From positions 35,032,332 to 35,096,331 of the forward strand of contig NC_135549.1 of assembly GCF_964340395.1 (NCBI RefSeq): a stretch of DNA of 64,000 nucleotides, in the 5' to 3' direction. Positions within the stretch are counted from its first letter, which is position 1. The number at the start of each line of letters is the position of its first letter. The DNA is from Glandiceps talaboti (Eukaryota > Hemichordata > Enteropneusta > Spengelidae). The notes beneath the pieces were generated by a model. It saw nothing but the letters and a program-made list of their open reading frames with translations, ran no database searches and was not told where the DNA came from. Positions 37,370-50,121 of this stretch are shown in pieces. Position numbers and translations under genes: made by a program.

Positions 37370-37740
37370 CCATTCCAACGTTATTGTTTATTAAGGTGTC
37401 CAATGTGGACTTATTTAAAATTAGATAAAACTTACAAACAAAAGAGCCACATCCAGCCCTGTGGCTTATAGGACACAAAAAGAAATTTCAAATTAAATAC
37501 GTAAATAAATAAATATCAAATACGTTTCAATTATAAATAAAGGTTTTCCTACAATTAAATGCTTTGTGTAGAAAGTTTGCGGTATCAATGGGAAATGTTA
37601 ACATTAAATGGCATAGTTTATCGTATATGTCCATATGACTAAAGTTTGGCATTGAAGTTATTATTTTATCCAGTAATGCTTTCCTTAGATAGTTGTATAA
37701 ATTACAGTAAAACATTAAGTGTACTATTAAAGTGGAAAGC
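37370..37740 (-). mobile_element. LINE 'D': ORF2 C-terminus and 3' UTR fragment
   Basis: A 62-codon minus-strand frame (37715-37527) reads CNLYNYLRKALLDKIITSM near its start and ends LHKAFNCRKTFIYN before a stop. This is the same C-terminal ending type as LINE C (HKAFNTRT). The 3' UTR runs to about 37370 and ends with ACACCTTAATAAACAATAA. A short 5'-truncated copy, oriented with SLC35E3. Confidence 0.75.
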
Positions 37741-37742
37741 TA

Positions 37743-37919
<177 letters not shown>

Positions 37920-38038
37920 TTACTTAGTTGTTACTATGGGCTGATCTTGTTGCTAGGCAAACATGTTCATTTTTACATGTCTGTCAGCTTGCCATCCTTC
38001 TTAGACTGTCGACAGTTGTTCGTGCCATTTTTGTTACG

Positions 38039-38700
38039 TTTCATCAAAAACAAAGTCGTCGCCTCGCATCCGTAGCACTGAATACTAATGCATACTGATA
38101 GGAACTGCGATTGCCACAGATTGCCGAAGGCACGAACGACTGTTCTTCCTTGCCGCGCCCTCACACGATAACAGTAAGATAATTTTTACTGTAGAATGGT
38201 TGACACTGGGGTCATCGTTCTCAAAGCTTGTCAATCAAAATCAACATAGCGTTGCCAGAGTCACCAAGCGAGTTAACATATCAAGACACACTGGAGAAAC
38301 TTGGATATTCACATGTGAAAGACTTTCAGAGAAGAAAAATTATATGCATGATAACAGTCCATGAGTTGTTGCCAATTGAGCTCCTTTAACTCGCAGCTAG
38401 CTAGTAGACTGTACACGTACAAGGAAAGGTAAATTACTTGTCATGATTATGACCATCAAAATACATTTACGGGGTCAAATTTGCACTGAAGTGTACATGT
38501 ATATGCGTTAAATGCTGAGTGGTGTATGCAAATCATACGATAGAGTAAAGCCCAATTCCAATTCACATCATGAATAAGTAATAGAAAGGGAGATACAGCG
38601 AGTGATGACAGTCGCTCGTGCCTCTTGCACTTGCTGATCAGTACACAGTTATAGTATTTCTCCGGATCGGAGCGAGGCGATGACTTTAGTTTTAGATAAA
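38039..38700. mobile_element. 662-bp short relative of the 3.4-kb long-TIR element
   Basis: Left end TTTCATCAAAAACAAAGTCG and right end (reverse complement) TTTATCTAAAACTAAAGTC are diverged versions of the TIR at 24553 and 27982. Internal blocks match both ends of the long copy: CACACGATAACAGTAAG, CAAAGCTTGTCAATCAAAAT and GAGTCACCAAG match 27730-27880 in reverse complement; CATGATAACAGTCCATGAG and TACTTATTCATGATG (complement) match 24670-25045. It is thus an internally deleted copy in opposite orientation. Confidence 0.85.
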
Positions 38701-38704
38701 CTGT

Positions 38705-39875
<1,171 letters not shown>

Positions 39876-39879
39876 CAAA

Positions 39880-40350
39880 AGAGCGCCAATAGTGTTGAAG
39901 CACAACTGTATATACAGTTTTAAAAACGTTTATTCACATGGTGAGCCATAATAGGTATACATGTTCATTTACTGAATGACTATATTGAGTTACCTATCCA
40001 ACTCTGTTGTAATCTTTGCAATTCATTTGACTTTTACTATGGGTGTGGTCATGTTGCTAGAAATATTTGCATACATTTTTTGAATGTTTATTCATTTGTG
40101 TATTAAACCCTGATGTTGTCTTTGAAATATATGTGATCACTTGGCTGTTGCTATGGGCGTGGTCTTCTAGCTCTAGGTATATTTGCATCCATTTTTTAAA
40201 TGTTTATTCATTTGTCTAAGACTCCCTGATGTTATCTTTGTGAAATACGCCACCTTTCAACTGTTGCTATGGGTGTGGTCATGGTTGCTAGGGATATTTG
40301 CATACATTTTAAGAATGTTTACTCACTTGCCTACAAGATGTTGTTATTTC
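39880..40350. repeat. Dispersed repeat R1, copy 3
   Basis: Shares its left part with copy 1 (GCGCCAATAGTGTTG, CATTTACTGAATGA), then has three monomers with GTTGCTATGGG, GTTGCTAG and TTTGCATACATTTT. Ends near CCTACAAGATGTTGTTATTT. Confidence 0.85.
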
Positions 40351-40354
40351 AATA

Positions 40355-42090
40355 CAAGCGACCTATCGGAATAGCTCTGCTACTCTTTTTAGTTTTTATT
40401 TTGGTAGCGATGTAATAAAGTGGTTAGTGGTTTCATATGATGTCTCACTGTAAAACACATTTTACACAGAAAGTTGGTAAAATATTGCACTTTTATACCA
40501 TAGTCACCATTTTATAAAAAAATTTACTGTTATGAAAAAACAAAATCTCAGAAAAATAATGACTGGGAAATGCACACACACACACACACACGAAGGATTT
40601 TGAGGTTGGCTATAAATAATTCCAGTGTCTCACAGCTTTAACCCTGGAAAATTTTAATAATGAATGAAATAAACTAGGGATCTAAAATAATTTTGAGGCA
40701 ATTCGAATTTCAATTTTCTAACAAATTTACCAAAAACACTGTCCATAAGCTTAATTGTCAACAACATTCAACTTGTAGTAGACATAACATCGTCTAATAT
40801 TTAAATTTACGGAGTGTCTTGTGACCGGCGCCTGTCAGCAGACTCGGCCAATTTTTTTCATCATTCCATTGTATTTAAACCTTGTACTTGACATTTCGCA
40901 ATATTTATAATTCTCAACAAAATACCTCAACATGCTTCACCTCGCTCATACTCAAAGCAGTCCCGGTATGATCACTGACATGACTAGAGAGAACCTTTTC
41001 GGATTTACATGTAAAATGGGGAAAGATACGAAAAACATAACGCAATGTCTGAAGCCAAATTAAAGTTGTAATTATTTTAATTATTTTTACTTATAAATAT
41101 TTGCATTTTGGAAATGGCAAGACATGTTCATGTCGCTTACATCACAGATAACTAACACCAGTGTGTTTACATGTAAACTGTCGGCCAATAAACAAAGTTT
41201 GGTCGATTCACTGTACGTACTGCTCTTAACTTCACCCGCACGCCTATGGCCTAGGCATGCCTTGCCTTGCTTATGCGAGTTGTCTTCATTCTAGTTCACT
41301 GTCACTCCAAATTGCACGACAATGTAGAATTAATCACAAGTTACATGTTATCTGAAAACATCAAACTTTTATAGTGGGTCTGAAGTGTGATTTTAATGAG
41401 TACCAAGAACTCCCGCGTTGCTAGCTGCTTGCTGTGGAAAATCGCCCAGTCAAACGAGGTCAGCTTCAACTTCCAGGTCAAATCAGTCGTTTTCTACCGA
41501 AAACTCTTGAACGGACTGTTACACAACAATCCTACTAAATTTACTTGCGATGGTTATTTAAAACACACATAAAAATCCACCTTTTTGTGAAATTTGTAAA
41601 CTTTCCGGTCCGTATTGAGGAAACTATGAGTGAAAAACCGGGTTGAAATTTCAGGACCTCAAGTATGTGTCCCGAATTCGTCAGAAAATCGGTATTCCTA
41701 AATGTAATGCCAAAATTTATTTTGCTGGCACGAAAGAAGAGATGTCAGTTGAGGTTTAGGCGTTTACAGTATTTAAAATGGTGGACTCTAGTGAAAGTTA
41801 CAGTGAGTTGAAAATACCCAAAAATAAGGCCCTTGATCAGCCATTCAAAGTGTGACGGTTGCTATCTGGAGGATAGATTGTATGCAAATGAAGGTATTGC
41901 AGATTGGTTGATTATGTAGAAGGGGTGCAGAATTTGGATTTGAAGTTTACAACCCTGTTTCGAACAAACACTTGTCATTTGGGCTCACAATGTGTAGAAT
42001 TATGACTATAGCACATATTACATTGCTTGTTTGTCGTCAATAGTGTCTTTTGAAAAGTGGCAGTTTACTTAAAGTCTTGTGGACTGATTT
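40355..42090. other. Intronic sequence, nothing assigned
   Basis: A short CA microsatellite lies at 40571-40591. The rest appears unique, slightly richer in CpG around 40800-41700, with no convincing reading frame. A 61-codon frame at 41387-41572 has no recognisable features. Confidence 0.45.
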
Positions 42091-42099
42091 CCAATATGG

Positions 42100-42535
42100 C
42101 GTCGGTCACAATGCTCATTAACATATTAATTTTTTTGTTAAATTACAAAAAAAAAATCATAAAAAATAGAAAAGAAGATGTGCTGACTTGAAATTAACAA
42201 ATCTGAGTAAGCTACCCTCTGCACATCAACACACCAGATATCAAAGCAATCTGACAAGTAGTATTTGAGGAGATGATGAAAATATCATTTTTAGAAGAAA
42301 AAAATCGTAAAAAATTGAAAATGGCACATCAACTTGGCATGAACAAATCTGAATAGACTTCCCCCAGGGAACATGCAAACCAAATATCAAAGTATTCTGA
42401 CTGTCATTTTCAGAGAAGATGATGAAAATATATAAAGTTGACGGACACCAATGATTCACCTATACTCTATACCTCTATACCCACCTATACCTAAAGCTAC
42501 GCTTTCAGCTTTCGCTGACAGCGGAGCTAAAATAT
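42100..42535. repeat. Two tandem diverged ~130-bp repeat units
   Basis: Units share AAAAATCRTAAAAAATNGAAAA, AACAAATCTGARTA, CAAATATCAAAGYA and GAGAAGATGATGAAAATAT, and end in AGCTTTCGCTGACAGCGGAG. The terminal AGCTTTCGCTGACAG is a partial palindrome. This looks like the 3' part of a dispersed repeat. Confidence 0.6.
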
Positions 42536-43189
42536 GCCATTTGGCTGTTGCTAAGGGCCTGAAGTGGCGCTGACATCATTTTCAGCAGTCATTCCCCTTG
42601 GCTCATCTCCCGTTGTCTCCTCAACTAAGGGCTTCTATGAACGATGGAATTCTCATCCTTCCACTAAATTGAGGTATCATACAATATTGATTGACTAGTT
42701 GTAAAATACTATTACATGTACATTTGCGATTAGTAGTGGGAGAATGATTTTATTCTGTATATTTTATACTTATATTTATATTCCGTAAGTATTGTATCAT
42801 TTTGATAGCAACTGTGTGACATGGAAAAGACAATGAAACAGTCATGAAATCAATAGACTGTTGCATTTGAGTAGACGCTATGGTGTTTGTAACATCACAT
42901 ATAAGCTACATGTATTTTGTTTATTTTACCATGTATTTTGTTATTCACTACAAAGTAAGCAATATCAAACATGCCAGCCGTATCTTACACATGTAGCTTT
43001 AGAGTCTAGTGCTCACGCTACATCACCAACTTGTCAGCGGGCCTTCCATGCATATGGTGGGTTGGCATCCCAGGTTTTTCATGGTATTCAAGGGTGACTA
43101 CCACTTTTCGAACTTGGTAGTCATTTTGGAAAGACTGGTAGTCAATTGACGTGAGACTACTGCTAATTTCAAGCCCTGCCATCATTAAT

Positions 43190-44142
43190 ACACCCCCGGA
43201 TGTATTCCCATTAAATTTCAGCCCAATCTGCTGAATAGTTTTGGAATTAAAGATATTTGACCAAAAAGGCACATTTTTAGCCCTAATTTGCATATTACTG
43301 ATGGAATCATCATGTCATGAACATATCTTAATTTACTCACCCCTAAGAACGTACCCACCAAATTTCAGGCCAATCTGCCCAGTAGTTTTGGAGTTTAAGT
43401 TTTTTGACCAAAAATCACACTTTTTGACTCAATACACACATCTCTGATGCGATCATTTTCATTTGAACAATTTCCCAACTAGACACCCAAAGTAACATGA
43501 CCATCAAATATCAAAGCAATAAGTTCAGCAGTTTTTGACTTTAGGCTGTTTACAAACACACGCACACACACACACACAGACAGACTCTTAGCAATGCCGA
43601 TACATGTACATGTAGCACCACTGAACCTCATCAGTTCAGTTGTGCTAAAAATCACATTTTTAATCCTCACTTGCACATCTCCAATGGGATCACCATGTCA
43701 TGAGCAATCTTTTGAGTACATACCCCTGTCAACATCTTCACCAAATTTCAGGCAAATCTGGCCTGTAGTTTTTGATTAACCAAAATCACATTTCTTTACC
43801 CAAAACACAGACTTAAGGTGCAATCATTTTGCTTTAAACAATTTCCCAACTAGACCCCACAAGTAATGTCCCCATCAAATACCAAGGCAATTGGTCTGGT
43901 GGTTGTTTGAGTTTAAATCCTCCATACACACACACAGACACACAGACAGACAAACAGGTGGACAGATCCGCACCACACCTTATCAGTTCTGTTGAGCTAA
44001 TGACATTTTTTGACCCAAATTACATGCCTGAGATGTGATTAGTTTCCTCAAAGATAAAATCCTCACCAAATATCAAAACAATCAGCCCAGCCTTTTTTTA
44101 GTGTAAGTCATTCACACACACACACACACACACACACAGACT

Positions 44143-44178
<36 letters not shown>

Positions 44179-44225
44179 CCGCACCATGCCATAAGCACTA
44201 CTGAACCTTATCAGTTCAATTGTGC
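43190..44225. repeat. R1-type second module, two copies ending in CA/CAGA repeats
   Basis: Units with AAATTTCAGCCCAATCTGC, GTAGTTTTGGAGTTTAAG, TTTTGACCAAAAATCACA and CATCAAATATCAAAGCAAT run up to CA and CAGA microsatellites at about 43559-43587, 43925-43955 and 44113-44177. Each microsatellite is followed by ACTGAACCTCATCAGTTCAG or a variant and GTTGTGCTAAAAA. The recurrent order implies that the microsatellite is part of the mobile unit. Confidence 0.85.
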
Positions 44226-44319
44226 AAAAAGTGAAACCAACATATGCTATGTCCTTGTTTGTAACTCAATAAATTGCAGAAGATCACTGAATGTGTAAAA
44301 TGTTTGATTATTGTACATA

Positions 44320-45100
44320 TAGATAGATAGATATTATTTTATTATAGTGAACAGATACAGTTTCACATACATAAGTACTTACGTACATATAGATATTATT
44401 TTATTACAGTGAACAGATACAGTTTCACATACATAAGTACTTACGTACATATAGATATTATTTTATTACAGTGAACAGATACAGTTTCACATACATAAGT
44501 ACTTACGTACATATAGATATTATTTTATTACAGTGAACAGATACAGTTTCACATACATAAGTACTTACGTACATATAGATATTATTTTATTACAGTGAAC
44601 AGATACAGTTTCACATACATAAGTACTTACGTACATATAGATATTATTTTATTACAGTGAACAGATACAGTTTCACATACATAAGTACTTACGTACATAT
44701 AGATATTATTTTATTACAGTGAACAGATACAGTTTCACATACATAAGTACTTACGTACATATAGATATTATTTTATTACAGTGAACAGATACAGTTTCAC
44801 ATACATAAGTACTTACGTACATATAGATATTATTTTATTACAGTGAACAGATACAGTTTCACATACATAAGTACTTACGTACATATAGATATTATTTTAT
44901 TACAGTGAACAGATACAGTTTCACATACATAAGTACTTACGTACATATAGATATTATTTTATTACAGTGAACAGATACAGTTTCACATACATAAGTACTT
45001 ACGTACATATAGATATTATTTTATTACAGTGAACAGATACAGTTTCACATACATAAGTACTTACGTACATATAGATATTATTTTATTACAGTGACGCAGT
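44320..45100. repeat. 62-bp minisatellite, ~12 near-identical copies
   Basis: The unit reads ACAGTGAACAGATACAGTTT, CACATACATAAGTACTTACG, TACATATAGATATTATTTTA, TT. All internal copies look identical; the first has TATAGTGAACAG and the last degenerates at ACAGTGACGCAG. The unit holds the palindromes AAGTACTT and TACGTA. Confidence 0.97.
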
Positions 45101-45104
45101 TTCG

Positions 45105-45910
45105 TACATAAGTACATACATACATATAGTAAAGCAAAATTCTTTGCAAAATACAAGTTGTAATTAATGTGAACCCCAGCCAAGTAGTTCGCTTATAAGT
45201 CACTTGTACCCAAATAAGTCTTCACCTGTGGTCTTCAAAAATATGAATCCAAAGTATCACTTTTACTAACAAACTTTTTACACATTTCTTACCTTTTTGC
45301 ACTGTGTTCAGTTAAAAACTCAGACTGGAACTATGTTGTTTCACATTGATTTTTCAAATAGGAAGCCATGATAAAATTGTTTTGTAAATATAAAATAAAT
45401 ACCCAATCCTCATTGATATGGTAATCTGTCTAAATATTAAGAATGCACTTTTCAAATTCAATATGATTTACTACATATATCAAACATAACAAAGTGCACA
45501 GATTTTAAAATGTTGTGTGATTTAGCTGTTAGTTTTAACCCATTTGCATGATTAACAATTTTCACTAATCATATCTTCTATATCTTCACATGCACACTTA
45601 TAAATTGGTATATACATTTGTACTTCAAACATACCTAATCGCATATGTTCTATTGCGACCCAACAATTTTTTATAGACTGCCCTTATGGAAGGCATTCTG
45701 GTTACGATCTAGCCTAATTTCCAAAAATCATTAATTATGCAAATGACTCATTAAAACTACAAGCTACATTGACAAGATTTTCAGGACTGGTGTCCTTTGT
45801 TTCGTTTGAAGTATGTACCAAATTATACTGATCTTGACGTCTGCATTCTTAAACATACCCTAATTACTGAAAATCATTAATTATGCGAATGAGTCATTAA
45901 AACTACAAGC
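45105..45910. other. Intronic sequence with an old repeat pair
   Basis: Two diverged units of about 145 bp (from 45690) share AAAATCATTAATTATGCAAA, GASTCATTAAAACTACAAGC. The second unit is broken at 45913 by the outer Harbinger-like element and appears to resume at 51247 (CAAGTGCACTTTGTTATC, GTGAACCAAATTATGCTGA). Confidence 0.65.
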
Positions 45911-46350
45911 TATTTAGGGGTGAAATCAAAATCAAAAACATCGTAATTACGCGTCCTACTGAGTAGTTACGAGTAGCTACCAGTAGTTACTATGTACTAC
46001 TGTGAATATTCATAAGTCTCTACGCATATTCATGTACTTTAGGGAAGGCAGATATATCAAGTGTATCGTAATTACGCGTTAGGACGCGTTACGCCGAGTA
46101 AAGACGAGTGAAGCCGATAAAGGACGACGAATATTCATAAGGTTTCACGCATATTCATGAGCCAAAATTTGTACATAAACATTTATTGTCTGTCGATCAG
46201 TAAACTGAAAGACGCGGCTTTACGTTGTTCTACGGGTTAAACAATACATATAATATTAGTATGTGTCTCCAAAGAGTTACCCATTTGTATTTCGATATAT
46301 AGCTTCCGATCAAACAACATGTCTTACCTACGTCTAGTTCTCAACGAAGA

Positions 46351-46677
46351 TCAGAAGGTACAGGGAATATTTTCCCTGTCAGCCCTTTTCAGGTCCCTGA
46401 TCTTCGTTTCTACATAACTCCATTCAACATGCTGCCGTTCACCCCAGTCGGCGTCAAGGAATACACGAAATCCGTCCATGTACGTCGGTGTATTTAATTT
46501 GATGTACAAACACTCAACAGATAATCTAAAAAATCTAGCTTGGTTTTTTCCTTTCTTTCTTTTGTATTGTTCATAAATTTGAGAATAAGGGACGAAAATC
46601 AGTCGGCGAACGTTACAAGGAAGATCACAACGTTTCGTGAATAAATCGCAGACTTCTTGAATATATCGATTTCTGTA
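46351..46677 (-). CDS. Unrecognised ~108-residue coding frame in inner TIR element
   Basis: Read on the minus strand from about 46677 to a TGA at 46351, the frame is open and compositionally protein-like but lacks an initial ATG, so it is easily missed. Segments include RYIQEVCDLFTKRCDL, RRLIFVPYSQIYEQYK, ARFFRLSVECLYIKL, TYMDGFRVFLDADWGERQH and VEWSYVETKIRDLKRA. A TAG immediately precedes it in frame and could be the AG of a splice acceptor (CAATAG), which would make this a terminal exon. I do not recognise a family. It could be part of an element-encoded protein or a captured gene fragment. Confidence 0.45.
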   Translation of the reverse strand, partial: YRNRYIQEVCDLFTKRCDLPCNVRRLIFVPYSQIYEQYKRKKGKNQARFFRLSVECLYIKLNTPTYMDGFRVFLDADWGERQHVEWSYVETKIRDLKRADRENIPCTF

Positions 46678-48210
46678 CTATTGAACAATTGAACTCGTAA
46701 ATGCCCTTTGGAGTGATAATTGGGCAAAGAAAATCACAACACTACACAAAACAGATGCGATAATTGTGAATCGTGTTTTTCAAACGACCACTTTCTCCTT
46801 TTCAGTGTACGGTTTAGCCACAATAATCAAAGTGTCAAGCGTCGGCATAACGTTGATCATTGACAGCGTTTTACATACTAATAATAATAGGGAGGATGAG
46901 AAAAAGACTTGGGAAAGTTGTCAATGTCTTCCAGAATGCGTATTTCCGTCAGTGTTTTCATTCACACTCTGCATGTGTACGTACGTCCCACGTTGAAAAT
47001 TCACCTATCAAAACACCAAACCTTAGCTTACTGTTTTGTTCATGAAATACATAGTTTTTTAAAATTATTATCATGCCCTAGTTATTTTCATCATGGTTAC
47101 TTTTCGACATTAGAGTAACCGTGTTTCAATAAAAATCGTTATGTTTTGGAAAAGAAAGGAAGAAACTGGAGTTTAATCCTTTACAATATACAATGACTAA
47201 CAATGATATCACTTTCCACGAAATTACAAAGTTTTTGAAAGTCCCGAATCATTCATCTGTCAGTGCACTTTGTGGTGATATTACAAATTGTCTTGGACAC
47301 AAGTTCATTTGTACACTGTCATTTACATGTGTAGTGTTAGCACGTTATGTCCCTGGTGTACAATACCACAGGGCGTGTATTATAGCTTAGGGCGGCCCTT
47401 TTAATTTTTCTGTTTCTCATCTCACGACAGATCCTAATTTGCAGCTCCGACATCAGAAAAAAACAACTTTTTTTTTTATTTCCGACCGACCCCTGAGTTC
47501 AACACAGCAAGATTGTAAGGTTCAAACGAACATCAAACGTTCCTCATGGCGTCTTAGGCCAGTGTTCTGCCGAGGCCGCGACCTTGCGACATTGGCCCTC
47601 TAAAATTACAAATGACGCAATAATTTTCCCAACTTGCGTCGCTTTGGTGCATTCATTTTACGGCAGACATAAAAATTATCTGAGTCCAGGGCCAGGCCCT
47701 GACGTCAATCCCACAAGAAGTATACTGACTGCGTAAGGGAAAGTTTTGTTGAAATCATATAAGGTACAGTGACAACGCACAGTTCTATTGTTAACATAAA
47801 AAATGCCACAAAAAGATCAACTTTGATAAACTTAATCTACAAATTGAAACATTAGGGGGAGTAGATGAGACGTCTAAATTGTCGCCGTCTCTCGTCACAT
47901 GTTTTGTCTACCGTCACTGTTGCTACATTTGTACCTCTGACCTACTCACTGAAGTGTGCAAAACACTGAACTTGCTACAGGAAATCAGAACATCTATCTG
48001 CCAAAGCTCAGAAGCCAATTTATGGGACAGGTTGTGTTTTTTTTCATTTGTTGATGGGGGTTAGATTAATGGAAACGAAATTAGTACATGTGTATTTTAA
48101 TTCCGAAAAGTTGTGTTAGGGGATCGCGTTGCATGATGGTGACAGTGAAACATATGAATGTTGGGAACTGAATCAATGCGTGATCACTGGCATGGCCACT
48201 ATACGGCGTT

Positions 48211-48375
48211 CAGGGATGAACAAATCATTTTGTGAACTGGTGGTCCCTGGACCAGTGCCTTAAAAAATCCAGTGGTCCTGCTGAAAGAATTAATGGTACA
48301 AGGTAAAACTTGTGCAGGTCCGTCCAAAAAAATCGCTAGTCCTGGACCCAGGACCAGTGGATTTGTTCACCCCTG
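48211..48375. mobile_element. 165-bp hAT-like MITE with GCGTT duplication
   Basis: The left end CAGGGATGAACAAATC and right end (complement) CAGGGGTGAACAAATC are inverted repeats. GCGTT lies directly outside both ends (48206-48210 and 48376-48380), a 5-bp duplication. The inner part is also palindromic around GGTCCCTGGACC and GTCCTGGACCCAGGACC. CAGGG termini suit hAT; a 5-bp duplication is known for the hAT5 branch. It lies inside the inner Harbinger-like element. Confidence 0.8.
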
Positions 48376-48744
48376 GCGTTACAAAGCATCCTAACTTTGA
48401 CGTTGTTGATAGTTTTAGTTCAAGATTTCTGAGTTTCAAGGACACCTAATGTCAGCTTTCCGTATCAAGTTTACAGTATGTAACTAATGCTGTCATTTGA
48501 TATAGTAGGACCAAATCATGATGCACAGCCAGTAACGGTAATTAATAAAAAATAAATTATTTCAAAGTTTGTTTTACTGCATTATTTGTAAGTTTTTCGT
48601 TCACATTTGGTACTTTTTAAACTCGAGGATTTGTTTCTTCTTCAAAATGTTGTTTTTTCTTAACCTCATGAATTTGAAGAGGGAATGATAAACACAGCAG
48701 TGTACTAATTTATATAGTAGATCGCTATACCGGTCATGAGTACT

Positions 48745-50121
48745 CAGGGCTCGAAACAGTCTATCTGTTGGCACGGGGCTACCACTTTCAATATTTGGCA
48801 GCCTAAGTGAGCTACTATTTACCTAAAAGGCTTACAAAATATCTCGAAGATCTACAATGTGGAACAATGTATTTGCAATGAAAGTGTCGATTTTTCGCGA
48901 CCGTGCATGTACGATAAAAAAAATGTGCCGTGCAACATTTTAACTACAAAAACAAAATATGACACTGCAACGACTACAACGCATTCTCCCGCTGCTATGC
49001 TCACTCTTTTAATTTTAGTTGCTGTCACAATGTCTATGAATGAACGTTGGGCTACTCACTCCGCAATCCGATATTTGAGAATTGTTTTTCATTTTACAAA
49101 TCACCGATATTGTTTCATTGTTTCACATTGAATAATTCTAAACTTCATTGTTGTTGAAAACTGTAATTTCCATTCTAAAGGGTTGCTTTGAGGGTAACAT
49201 GTAAATTAGACGACTGCATAACCGAGCACAAATGAATCCATGATAATTTTCTAACTTGGACGTCATCACACCGTGATTACAATTTGAAGTTAGTAGCGGG
49301 GGATTCGCCGGGCAAATTACAAGTAATTCAACTGTTTCTGAGTCACTTTTCTCTATGTTTCTTACCAAGATATTACATTTGTTTATGGCTTAAGTTCAAG
49401 TAAATTACATTTTACGTTGGGAAATTGCGGAAATACAAGGTTTCATATCACTGAGTCCGCAGCCTGAGAATAGTAAACCGGTCATTCACTAATGAGTCAA
49501 CATGGCATTGCTGATGTCATGTGTGTTGATTGCCGATGTATACATATTTGGTAAATGACACTCGTAGTCGTTCTCGGCTTAAATCCTATCGTATAAAATG
49601 AAGTTTCAGTTGATATTGTTCGCAGTAATTATGAATTTCTAAGACCTGTTTTACTTGTAGTCGCATTTAAAAGATATAAAATTGGTCATGACATAAGAAA
49701 TGGGCGTACAGTGCGACACACTCAGCACTAATCACCGTACCACTGCACTGGCACTGGCATACCGTAATCCGACATCGTAATTAGTTGTACTTGTATTTTG
49801 GAAATTGAACTTTTTGGTGCAATGCAAATTATTTTGATCTTTTCTTGCTTCATCATCATCATAAGCACACAGGGTTCTGGTTGTATAATTGTGGAAAGGT
49901 CATCACATTCCCAAGGGCCGCGGTCGATTACCGATACATCGCGTACAATTTAATTCGATTAAAAATTTTGTATGCACACCTTCCTCTTCTGTCTGTGTAT
50001 TATTATATTTTTTTTTAGACATCTGGATGTCTTTTTATCATTTAACGATATTAACTAGTTGTATGTACCTTTACATGTGTTGTACGGGGCTACCTGGGAA
50101 ACAAGTTCATTTCGAGCCCTG
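48745..50121. mobile_element. Possible hAT-like element with CAGGGCTCGAAA ends
   Basis: CAGGGCTCGAAA at 48745-48756 is matched by TTTCGAGCCCTG at 50110-50121. The inverted repeat is only 12 bases and no target duplication is visible. GCACGGGGCTACC occurs near the left end and GTACGGGGCTACC near the right end in the same orientation. It may instead be two unrelated solo MITE ends. Confidence 0.35.
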
